A stretch of DNA of 64,000 nucleotides from Lumnitzera littorea (lineage: Eukaryota > Streptophyta > Magnoliopsida > Myrtales > Combretaceae): assembly GCA_024138015.1 (NCBI GenBank), contig JAMXBB010000009.1, positions 41,299,025-41,363,024 on the forward strand, read 5' to 3'. The translations under genes were made by a program, and so were the position numbers. Below, piece after piece: positions 45,391 through 56,029 of this stretch (its first letter is position 1; each line of letters opens with the position of its first letter). Below the pieces are notes generated by a model. It saw only the letters and a list, made by a program, of their open reading frames with translations, made no database searches and was not told the DNA's origin.

Positions 45391-46202
45391 ATGATATGAA
45401 GAACTCATCTTTAATGTTGTCCCACTCAAACAAAATAACTTTTTCCAAAAATTGCTAGTGAATACTCTATCCCTATTAGAAACAATAGCATTAGGTGTAC
45501 CATGTAACTTCATAACTATCTAAATGAAAAGCTTAACAACTCTTACATTCATGTAATGAGATGGTAGAGCTCTAAAGTAATAGTATTTTGATAGGTAATC
45601 AATAACCACAAGTACAATAGATTGTCCTCTCATACATGGTAAACTTGTAATAAAATCCATGGCTACCTCTTCAAATACTTTTTGAGGTATATTCAATGGG
45701 TAAGGAAGCCCCACTAGGGATATTGTCACAAACTTAATTTGTTGAGAATCATGACAACTCTCCACATATTATTCAATATCCCTACGTATCCCTTCCTAGT
45801 AAAAGAACTGCTCACTGTCTTGAAAGTTTTGAAAACACCTATGTATCACTCAATTGGAGAATCATGGAATTCCTTGATTAAGGATTCCCTTAAGTTAGCA
45901 TGATGAGGTACATACAATCTTTGGCCATAGAATAATAGTCCTCCCTTCGTTGTTAGGCCTCTTATTGACTTATCATTATTAAGCACCTTTTGATATAGAG
46001 CTCACCAAACTAGATTAATAAGAAAATCTTACTTAAATTAGGTAAGTAAGTCAAACTCAAGATGAGAAATCACTAAAGCTTGAGCTGAATCCTCAATCTA
46101 TCTTAAAAGAGCATCTGCTACTCGATTTTATACTTTAGATATTTATTGCACCTCATAGCTATAACCTAAGAGTTTGACTAAATAACACTACTGTTTAAGT
46201 AT
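45391..46202 (-). pseudogene. Gypsy element A: integrase, upstream half
   Basis: The minus strand carries the zinc-binding and core integrase in pieces. The frame 45765-45520 has YPLNIPQKVFEEVAMDFITS (first core aspartate) and VLVVIDYLSKYYYF. After a stop it continues HGTPNAIVSNRDRVFTSNFW, with the second core aspartate, and ends KMSSSYH at about 45391. The glutamate-bearing QTDGQTE segment that should follow is missing at the deleted junction with B. Confidence 0.8.
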
Positions 46203-47541
46203 CTAAATTGTTTGACACAAAATCTCCTTAAGACTCTTACGATCTATGCATATGATAGAATGGTGGCCCAACAAGTAATACCTCCATTTTTTAATAGCTT
46301 TTACCATTGCCACTTGCTTTCGCGCATAAGCCCCTACTTTTTGCAATTTTAGACTTAATTTATTTCTGAAAAATGTACTTCGTTGAGAGTGCTGATGTAG
46401 TACTACTCTAATCCCTACTCTTAATGCATCTATATCAATGAAAAATGGTATATTAAAATTGGGTAAAGCCAAATAGGAATGTTCATTAGGGCTACTTTCA
46501 ACTATTCAAAAGCAATTTGAGCTTTAGTATTTCATTGGAATTCATCCTTCTTCAACAAATTGGTTAATGGTGCTACAATTGTAACATACACCCTTACAAA
46601 TTTGTGATAATACCCAACTAATCCTAAAAATCCATATAGTTGCTTGCCATTAATAGGAATAGGCCAATTTTGTATTGTGACTACTTTGTCCATGTTTGGT
46701 CTAACTCTCTCTTGTGATATAACATGTCCTAAGTAATCAATAGAGGTCTTGCCAAATGAACATTTAGACTTCTTGACATAGAATTGCTTCTCTTTCAAAA
46801 TCTATAAGACTTGACTTAAATAGTCAAATGATCATTCCAATTCTTGATAAACACTAATATATCATCAAAAAGACAATCATGAATTTTCATAAAAAAATGA
46901 TCGAAAAAATTTACTTATGATTACTTGAAAAGTAGCTGGTGCATTTGATAACCTAAAAGGCTTTACAAGAAGTTCATAATGACCTTCATGTGTTCGAAAT
47001 GTAGTTTTATGAATATCCTTAGGGCTCATTCTTATTTGGTGATAACCTGCCTTTAGATCAAGTTTTGAGAATACAACAACTCCATATAATTCATCTAAAA
47101 ACTCATTGATTCTTGGAATTGGAAATTTATTCATTATAGTTGCTTGATTCAAAGCTCAATAATCAATGCAAAATCTCCAACTCTCATATTTTTTTTCTTC
47201 ATCAAAAGTATTGGTGATGAGAATGAACTTGTGCCTTATTGGATAATCCCAAATTCTAGCATTTCAGCTACTAACTTCTCAATCTTTGATTTTTGAAAAT
47301 AAAGGTATCTATACGGTTGAACATTAATTAAGGTTGTTTCATTCTTCAAATGAATGTGATGTTGTACATCACACGAGAGTGGCAAGGATGAAGGAGTTGG
47401 AAATACTTTCGAAAAGCTACCTAATAAGGTTTCAATATCTTCGTTGTTGGTAGTATCAATGGAAGATTCTCCAAACATATCCACCAATTGAAAAAAAAAA
47501 AACATGACATTATCAAAAGCAATTATTTTATGTAATTGCAT
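46203..47541 (-). pseudogene. Gypsy element A: reverse transcriptase and RNase H
   Basis: In order on the minus strand: a linker with HHIHLKNETTLINVQPYRY (47541-47236), then IMNKFPIPRINEFLDEL and FSKLDLKAGYHQIRM (47152-46877). The catalytic motif, as FDDILVF near 46855-46875, is present but in another frame after a stop. The thumb with DYLGHVIS and FLGLVGYYHKFV follows (46798-46532). RNase H (46472-46203) has FIDIDAL, where the first catalytic aspartate region stands, and KWRYYLLGHHSIICIDRKSL. Both aspartates of the RT motif survive, but frameshifts would prevent translation. Confidence 0.85.
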
Positions 47542-48400
47542 TCAAGTAATCGGTTTAGGATTGGCAACTTCTCTTGTCAAATTGATTGTTTCTCCTTATA
47601 TTGTAAAAGTCATAGTTAAAGGCACATAGTCAATAAGTATAGGCACTAAAGTTTTCAATCATCAAGCTCTTAGTACAATATCAACCCCTTGTAATGGCAA
47701 CACAAAACAATCTAAAGAAAAAGTACGTTTCTATATTATGATAGGTAAATTCTTACATACACCTATGCAAGTCAAATGTTCACCATTACCCACCATGACT
47801 TTAAACTCTATAGTCGTATGTACAATCCAAGTCAACTACTTAACAATACTTGGTTTGATGAAGTTATGAGTGCTCCCTGAGTCAATCAGCAAATTCACTT
47901 GTTTCCCTTTTATAAGTCCTTGCAAATGAAAAGTTTTAAGAGCTAAAACCTCTATCATATCATGATAGCTAATCTCAACTTCATTAACTCTATCTACAAC
48001 CAAAGATTGCTACTTTAGTGAAATTTCCTCATCAATCCCCATTTGATCCTCCAAAACCTACTCATTTTCATCACTGACCATCAATAGAAATTTAGCTTTA
48101 CAAATATGTGTCTTACGAAACTTTTCATCATAATTGTAGTAAAGATCTTTCTCACATCTAGCTAACAACTCCAGGGCAAACATCTTATGAATAGGTAAAG
48201 GGTTTTGTGGTTTCCTATTAGAAGCAATGGAAGTGTTTGAAGAGTTTTGGTATTTGGGTAGATTAGGTAATAGGAGAAGGTTTGATTATTTCTAATATTT
48301 GGTTGGGTATTTGAATGAAGTAGTGTAAGTAGTTAAATTTGATGAAAAAGGTTTAGAAAAAGAACAAGGTTCTTTAGACAATTAGGAAAAATACTTCATA
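47542..48400 (-). pseudogene. Gypsy element A: zinc knuckle and aspartic protease
   Basis: On the minus strand near 48170-48110 a degenerate knuckle reads CEKDLYYNYDEKF, with cysteines replaced by tyrosine. The protease follows near 47895-47870 with VNLLIDSGSTHNFIKPS, which keeps the DSG active-site triad, then VMVGNGEHLTCIG. In-frame stops occur before and after it. Confidence 0.75.
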
Positions 48401-49069
48401 TTACGAAATTTCTCTTCATAAATTCTAGCTAAACTCATGGCTTTTATCAAAAAAGCAATTGGTCAAGATTATGATTCTTGTTGCAAAACTGGTTGAAGAC
48501 TAGAAATAAAGCAACTCTTCAATAGTGTGTCAGACATATCTGTAACATGATTACAAAGCTCCTCAAATTCATTAATGTATTCCTTTATGGACCCTTTCAA
48601 AACCAATTTCGTTAATCTACCCTGATAATCCTCAAATTGCGATGGTCCAAATCTCAATTTTAATGCTTCAATGACCTGTGGCCAATCTTGAATAATGTTA
48701 TGATTATGCATCTACAAATACCACTGAGTAACATGTGATTCTAAAGCAAATGATGCAATTGTAACCTATCTTGAATAGTTATATGATGAAATTCAAAAAA
48801 TTGGTTTGCCTTAAAAAGCAAGCTAGTTAGATCACTCCTACTAAACTTAGGCAACTCCAATTTAATTTGCCTAACATACGGACTACTAGTTTCTTATATC
48901 CACTAGGGAAAGATGAGGAAGTAAGACTTAATTGAATATTCCGATTTCCTTCAGCATGATTGTTCTTGTTGACTAAAGTTGTTAAAAGTTGTAACTGAGT
49001 AATTACATTCTTGAGTTGATCATTAAGGTCATCTCGATTTCTACGCATCTTAGCTGCTAATTTTTCCAA
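48401..49069 (-). pseudogene. Gypsy element A: gag
   Basis: It opens with a methionine-led coiled-coil-like segment (49069-48960), then KLELPKFSRSD and FKANQFFEFHHI (shifted frame, about 48860-48780), the conserved start of the plant gypsy capsid. The capsid carboxyl half follows at 48711-48469 with IQDWPQVIEALKLRFGPSQF and IKEYINEFEELCN. At least two frameshifts are needed to read through. Confidence 0.8.
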
Positions 49070-49120
49070 CTCTTAACACTTGGAATTGAGACACTACTTT
49101 GGAATTGTTTGTCATCATGA

Positions 49121-49136
49121 ATCAATGAAAGCACCA
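49121..49136 (-). other. PBS of gypsy element A (not initiator-Met)
   Basis: TGGTGCTTTCATTGAT on the minus strand lies three bases inside the LTR end. It begins with the TGG required to pair with a tRNA CCA end but does not match initiator-Met. I cannot name the tRNA with confidence. Confidence 0.6.
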
Positions 49137-49139
49137 AAT

Positions 49140-49820
49140 TGTTAGCTTTTATAGCTTAACCTAATATAAAGCACACAATTACCCTTCAATTCCTTAAATG
49201 ACAACATTTTCCCAATTAGGCATGGGCACATAAAAGATTTGATGTCTTTTCTCTCTTCTCTAGATCCTTCTAAGGTATGATTCCTTTCCTCTCTCTTCTC
49301 TTCTATACTTTAAACAGTAAGCCAAAGCTAGGGTTTCGATCTCTTGAATTATTCCGATTAAAACTGTAGAAAACAATTGTTGATCTAATATTTATGAGAA
49401 TAGATATATTATCTATATATCTTTTGTCTTAATGGATTTTATTTTTATGTTGTTACGAGGTAACATGAATTAAGGTTTCGGATAACTCTTTAAATTCAAG
49501 TTCAGAGTAATTTCGAGAAGGAAGAAGGAAGAAAAGTGATTCTAAATTGGGCATTCGATACCATTTACTTTCTATTGTTTCCTTTTTATATATTTCTTTT
49601 GACGGTTAGTAGTTTGTTCTTCAGTTTACAACTGTTAACTGTATTAACTATGCTACTTATGCTTGTTATGTGATTTTCCAGTTATGATGATGTATAATAG
49701 TACTTCTATGCTATGTATGCCTAAGTCTCTTTACATTATACATAAGTCTTCATGTAATTTTATACATAGTTTCTCAAATACTCTAGTCTTTGATTACTCC
49801 TTGAGGCTCATGTCATAACA
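49140..49820 (-). repeat. 5' LTR of gypsy element A (681 bp)
   Basis: On the minus strand it begins TGTTATGACATGAGCC and ends GCTAACA, giving TG...CA ends with an inverted TGTTA/TAACA. It is collinear with 26291-26955. The TATATA box is at 49414-49419. Confidence 0.85.
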
Positions 49821-49825
49821 CTATT
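49821..49825. repeat. Target-site duplication of gypsy element A, right copy
   Basis: CTATT, identical to 26286-26290. Confidence 0.85.
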
Positions 49826-51449
49826 CATTTTATTATTATACATATCAATATTTTATTTATATTTACATATCATGTACGTAATATGTAATATGTAATATCT
49901 AATGAATATTTTTTCATCCTACTGTTACTTAGTTGTCGGTTGTTTCAACTAGTTTTTAGTCTTTTTGGTCAGAGCTATTTCCACCATCGATTGAAACTTA
50001 ACGAGACAAAATCGGGCGACTCGGGAAGAAATTAAAAGAAAGCGAAAATTTCTTTTTCAATACGTATGCTCTTATTCTTTTACGAGCTTTTGCTTTTTGT
50101 ATTTATATTTTTATTGGGTATGATTTTATATGTGTATTTCTGCTTTTTAGACACTTTGCATTTCTATATTTCACTCCATAATATTATTACTAGCTAGTTA
50201 TTTATTAAAACGAATTAAAGATAAGCGAAAAAACTGTCAAAATAACTGAATGATCCAAATACCCTTCTATTCTTCTTCCTCGTTTTTTCTCTTTTGACAT
50301 TAACTATCCAACCAAAAAAAAAAAAAATTATAATAATAATAAAATCACTCTCCTGCCCCCAAAAGCTTAACCTATCTTCTATAGAGATTAAAATTGTAGA
50401 ATTAATTCCTTGTCTATCTAAAAAAAACCCCGCTTTTTGGTCCTTCTTTTATTGAAGCAATGTATGCCTGTTTCAAAGCACCTAGTTCAATTTTGAGCTC
50501 GAAAAGAGAAAATAGGAGTAACGTCCACAGTTCTTTTGGCTTTAAGCTAATAACCTTATATTAATATTTGATAAACCATTTCTATTGACTTCTTCAACCG
50601 TAATGCCCTAGAATTTCATATGTAAGAGCTTCCCTCATGTCCTTATCATGATGTGAACACGCTAAGACTCACAATATGTCTAAAATTCATAAATCACTTG
50701 TAATAATGGCAAATCACACAATGAAAGTGAATCTCGAAGTGATTAAAAATGATGAGTGACTCTAAGGATTATCATGTAAGACTTAGAATCTGTCTAAAAT
50801 CTATAAATCATTTGCAATAACTGCAAATGCACAATGAAAGTAAATCTTGGTGATTACAAATAATGAGTGACTCTAACAAGTTTTACTCATACTACAAAGC
50901 ACAATAAACAGTCAAAATACAACCTTGGTATCCAAGCTGAACTTAATTACAACAAAACCAAACATTTGACGAACAAGTCAAACAGACACCAACAAACATA
51001 ATTGCAATTACCAATAACACTAGAGTTTGATCTCTGAAAGTACAAACATCTATTGAATCATGTAAACTATCTATTGATAACTCACAGCTTCTACTCGTCA
51101 AAATAGATGTCGTCCACATCATCCCCATAATCATAGGATAGATCATAACTTAGCTTATTGTAATACTCAACATCATTTACGATACTTGCAACTGGAAAAG
51201 AATTCCTAAGAGGGATAAGCTTAAACCCATTATGTAATAACTACTGCTCATTTGCAAATGCTACAAACACCAAATACACATGAATTTGTAGTAATTAATG
51301 TACAAATAGCTATTTATTATTTTTAATAAGGTGTTGTAAAATAGCATAGTTTAGGCATCTCATGATTGAGATAAAACTCATTATCCCAAAAAATACATAC
51401 ATATAGTATATATATACAATGTTGTTGGGTACTTCATATCATAGTCTAG
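49826..51449. other. Gene-free stretch
   Basis: Before the nest formed, this was contiguous with the PEX11B upstream region. No gene was recognised; the frame 50943-51146 has no family features. It includes the tandem duplication at 50663-50880. Confidence 0.35.
50663..50880. repeat. Tandem duplication, about 114 bp
   Basis: The copies start TAAGACTC (50663) and TAAGACTT (50777). Each continues with TGTCTAAAAT, ATAAATCA, ACAATGAAAGT and ends GAGTGACTCTAA. They are moderately diverged and non-coding. Confidence 0.7.
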
Positions 51450-52072
51450 TGTGATAGCCCATGTGATTGTTATCCTACATGAATTGTGGGAAAGGATTTG
51501 TATTGTTTATCAAGTTAATGTAGTTAATGTCATATTAACACAATCAAGAAACTTTTGAACCAAATAATTGAAAGAGTTCTTTAGTGTTTATTAGCATAGC
51601 TATTAGCTACCTTTGATTTTAGGAGTTAAAAATAGTATCAAAGTGACCCTCTACCAATATGTAGATGCTTCAGGGATGAATCAAGGTAAGAGTTGGTAGG
51701 CCCATTTCAATCTGATTTAGAGAAAAGGTCCGAGGTTGGCGGATAGTGTTGTAGAAGTGTGACTCTTGACATGCATCTATAATGACCTATAGGTTGGGGA
51801 TGGTAAAAATGAGCCAAATCATATATTAAAATAGAAAAAGAATTGGGCTCGATTGTAAAGTTTTATGATGAGGTCATATGTAATTAATGGAAGAGTAATT
51901 GTGATATGTCACGTGATTGTAGTCCTAGATAGATTATGGGAAAGGATTTATACTTATTCATAAGGCTAGTATAGTAAATGTGCAACATTAAGTAGAAACT
52001 TTTAAGCTAAAAAAAACTTTTTAGTGTTTTTGGCATCATTATTGGCTACTTTTTGCCTTAAGCATTATACTA
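51450..52072 (+). mobile_element. TRIM (miniature LTR retrotransposon)
   Basis: This is a 620-bp element with two direct repeats of about 175-180 bp (51450-51631 and 51900-52072), each starting TGTGATA. A PBS-like TAGTATCAAAG (51633-51643) lies directly inside the first. The interior includes GTGACTCTTGACATGCATC and GACCTATAGGTTGGGG, text that I recognise as recurring in plant TRIM-like elements. It has no coding capacity. Flanking TCTAG (51445-51449) and TCTAA (52073-52077) match at four of five bases. Confidence 0.75.
51633..51645 (+). other. PBS of the TRIM, initiator-Met tRNA type
   Basis: TAGTATCAAAGTG compares with canonical TGGTATCAGAGC. It is on the plus strand directly after the first terminal repeat, so it sets plus orientation. 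Confidence 0.6.
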
Positions 52073-52286
52073 TCTAAATGCTTTTGATGTATGATTAGAC
52101 TAAGGATAATGTCACATCAATCATTGGTGCTATGCTGACATCATCAATACTGTTATTATCAAATAGTTGTTAAGATCATTAATTTCCTAGTCGAATACAA
52201 ACATGTAGCAAACATGATAATCCAAGCTCTTGTTAATTAGAAAAAAAAAAAAAAGACTTGGTTTCCTTAATCCTAAGTCCTGATTT

Positions 52287-52291
52287 TGAGC
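52287..52291. repeat. Target-site duplication of solo LTR E2, left copy
   Basis: TGAGC, identical to 56025-56029. Confidence 0.85.
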
Positions 52292-55200
52292 TGTCATGAC
52301 CTTAACGGGGGTATAGTAAGATAGTCTAAATTTTTCATATTATGTGTATATTCATAATACAAAAATCGTTTTATAAGTTAGAGATTGCAAGATTATAAAT
52401 AATTAGTTACTAGGGTTTTCAGTTTTAATTAATTAACTTACTATAAAATATAGTAACTATGGTTATAGATATTCAATAAGCCATAATTTATCAAAACTAT
52501 AGAGAATCGATATCTCTTACTAAGTGCTAAGACAAGGTAAAACAATTTACTAATTTATGAGAAATACTACATAATTTTATAATATGAATATACTCTACAT
52601 AAATTGTTTTTATACCACTATACACTTTTCAATTAACCTTAACATTGCCAAACCTATCTTTAGTTTGTACTCTGCTCTTAAGTTTATCCCAATCCTTACT
52701 TATAGGAAACCTGCAAAAGAAATCATAAGGGAATGAGTAAACTACGGTTCAATAAGTTTATTCCTCACTACTACCTCTCAAGCAAATTATCAATCATTAT
52801 TAACATCCATGTAAGCTATCTACATACAAAATAAATGCAAGCAATATATCTATAGGAGTTTAGAACTATAGAAGGTATAGAATTACGTCATCTACACATC
52901 GATTTTTCCTCTATACTTATCTATAAGGAGTACCTCACCTTAATCGCATGAGGCTGCTTGGGGGCACGATCCCACCAAACATTACTCAATTGTTACCTTA
53001 ATCCAAGAATCAACAATCAATAAAGGTGGATCCCAACTAAGGCCACCCACCAAACATATCAAAGGCCCCCTTAACACACAAAGTAATTCCATCTTGCTAT
53101 CAACAAATATCCCAAGTCACATGGGCACAAATATGCGAGTCCTCTCATAATTAATTGGAGATACTATGTTAGATTTGCTTTAACGGTAGAAATACCATTC
53201 ACAAGCACTACGAGCCCTTACAGAAATAGCATATAATATATTTAAAATTGGAAGAAAAATGATTTCCAAAGAATATTTTTCTCAAAATTTTGCAAAGCTA
53301 GCACTCTTTATCAATATATTAATTGGATCATACACATGTGACAAATATAACTAATTATTTCAATCGAATAGTTATGTTTTTTAATTTAAAAAAGTGAGCA
53401 TACAGATAATAGCATACAAAACAATTAGTCATTCAACTAAACAATCAATATCAACCAACAAGCAACATATAAATAATAAACATCAAGCAGATAGCATATC
53501 ATAAGAACTCCCTTACTTGGATTAATGCTCACTTACTTGGATTATTTAAAAGATAAGAAAACTTATAAGTATTCTGAAAAACTAAGTTCCTTGATTAACT
53601 AAATATCTATCATTATTTATTTAGTTTTCTACTATACTTCAAGTATAGTATAAATATAGTTTAACTTAAATCTCACACTCATATTATTTTAGATTTTCAT
53701 TCGCGTATAACTTTTTTAATTTAGTTCGAATTTTTATGAGCTTATACTTCATTTCGATCATTTTTTAGCATACTTTCACGTAATGGGATCTATTTTGGAT
53801 ATTTTAACCCGCAATTTTGACTATAATATAAAAATATCACAAAGTTCATCATTTTGACTTAAAATAATTGTAAAATATTATTTTAAGCTTTTTTAAGTAT
53901 AATTATGACTTAATAATGATTTGATTTGTATAACTTTGAAATTTTCTTATTTTAAGCCTATTTTACTGTAATTACTTATTTTAACTTATTTTTGAGGTTT
54001 AAGATTTATTAATTCAATTTTTTTTACTTTATCATTTTTCTAATTCATTATTATTATTATTATTAATTATGAAAATTACTTAATTTATTCTAAATGGTGA
54101 CGTGGTAGTATGTAGGAATGCCACATGTCATACTTATGAATTTTCCATATTTTCTATTATTTTACTATTTCTTGTATTTTATGGTATAATTATATATTAA
54201 TACTTATTACTATATTTTATTAAATTTTCTAAATTAATTATTTATTATATTCTCTCCCAAATTATGGTACACTTAAATAAAGTTACTTTATTTATTAAAT
54301 TATTATAGTATATTATATATGTACTATTAAATATACTCATATTTCTATATATACGATACTATTCATATACATATATTTATATGCATACTATACTTATGTA
54401 TTAAATTATTTTAATCTTAATTGTATATTATATACTATATGTATAAGTAAATATACACGTATTTTTACTTTATATACATATGTACATATACGGTTGTATT
54501 ATATATATATATATATATATATACTAAATTATGAAATACAATTAATAATATTATACATACATATCACGTCCAGCAACTTATATATATAATATATATAGAA
54601 AATTTTTATAAAATGAAATTACTAAGTATAAATATAAATACATATACCTATTATACTCATATACATATAATATCATATAATACAAAATACTATATATATA
54701 TATATACATATACATAATCATGCCTACATATATATATATATATACATACATACATAAAGAAAATACTAATAACATATATATGTACAAAAATACAAAAATA
54801 TATAATACATGTATATATATCATATATGTGTATTTACATTTATACATCATATACTAAAAATAAATACTAGGTACATATACTTGTATATACCCATTTACAC
54901 ATACATATTATATCCTTAAAAAAATATTATGTACATCTGCATATATATATAATTAATCACGTATACATATACATACATACCTAAATATGGAAATACATAG
55001 TATATATATATTATATGCATACATTTACATACTATATAATAAATATACTATGTATAAAACACATATATACTCCCACGCATACATATATGTACATAATAAA
55101 AAAAATACCCAATATACATATACATGTTATAATATATATATATATATATATAAATACATAAATAACTTACTTAATTTCTTTAGTAAATTAAATGATTGAG

Positions 55201-56024
55201 TTCCCCTTATTTTTTTCTTCTTCTCTTTCTTCTTCTTCTTAATGTTTGCTAATTTGTGTGTGTTATGTTTTGTGTTTTTTTTCTTTTCCAGGTTCGAGGT
55301 GCAAAGGAGCAATAAGTAGAGGTAAATAACAAGGAAAAAAGAAAAAAGAAAGAAAAAATCCAACTAGATTTAGCCATTAATTAAGATAGGACAACATAAT
55401 CATATCTTTTGATTTTTCATCCATAACACAACACTTGGAAACTGGGAAAAGAAAAGGAAAAAAACGTGGGCTGCTAGATTTACGCTGAAGCAAGGGAAAA
55501 ATAGAAAGAAAGGAAAAAGAAAGAAAAGAAAAAGGAAAATAAAAATAAATATATTAAATTTTTCCAAACATAAAAATCATAAAATTAATATTTATAAATT
55601 AATTTTGAGATTTTATGAAAATTTATTAATTTAATTAGTACCCATAACATTTATAATATTTACGAATTATTCAATGTTTTTGTTAAGATTTATATACGAT
55701 TACACAATTTAGTCAATAATTGCGATCAACTATGGTTATATTACTATTAAATTATATTTTTTTTATTTTACAAGCTTAAAATTATAATTTTTGGGTTTTT
55801 TTCAAGTTCAGGTTAGATTTCAAGTATTTGTGTATACATCGAATTTATGGTTTTTATATGTAGTTTTGGTTTCAAGCAAAGTTTTAAGATTTTTATCTTT
55901 CGTATTATACTCGAATTTAAAATTTTAATTAGTTTTAAATTTATTGACTCCGTTGAGTTAGGGCAATTACTTATAATATTTAAATTGATTTATTACCTAA
56001 AACGCTAAATTTGCGGGGTTTATA
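52292..56024. mobile_element. Solo LTR E2 of the long-LTR family (3,733 bp)
   Basis: It starts TGTCATGACC and ends GGGGTTTATA (CA eroded to TA). It is collinear with E1 (39521-43085), with shared blocks at the start, in the middle (around 53660, 54090 and 54180) and at the end (GCTAAATT, six of the last ten bases). A perfect 5-bp duplication flanks it. The interior 54340-55160 is an expanded TA/CATA-rich tract that accounts for the spurious tyrosine-isoleucine frames there; 55480-55560 is purine-rich. No gene was found in it. Confidence 0.85.
54340..55160. repeat. TA/CATA-rich low-complexity tract inside E2
   Basis: It contains dense (TA)n, (ATAC)n and CATATA runs, including pure TA blocks near 54500-54525 and 55132-55152. 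The equivalent interval in E1 is 41560-42100. Confidence 0.8.
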
Positions 56025-56029
56025 TGAGC
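56025..56029. repeat. Target-site duplication of solo LTR E2, right copy
   Basis: TGAGC, identical to 52287-52291. Confidence 0.85.

Larger units (their letters stand above)
26291..49820 (-). mobile_element. Ty3/gypsy retrotransposon A (chromovirus-like), host of the nest
   Basis: The two LTRs (26291-26955 and 49140-49820) are in minus orientation and bounded by a perfect 5-bp duplication CTATT. Order on the minus strand: 5' LTR, PBS, gag (49070-48400), protease (about 48000-47760), reverse transcriptase and RNase H (47541-46203), integrase (45765-45391), interruption by copia element B, then the integrase carboxyl end and chromodomain-like tail (27364-26970), polypurine tract and 3' LTR. 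Without the insert it would be about 5.5 kb, somewhat short because the right junction with B has lost integrase sequence. Stops and shifts throughout make it inactive. Confidence 0.9.

Noticed and set aside
54578..55363. Tyrosine/isoleucine-rich and lysine-rich ORFs
   Set aside because: They are translations of TA/CATA and purine low-complexity sequence inside solo LTR E2.
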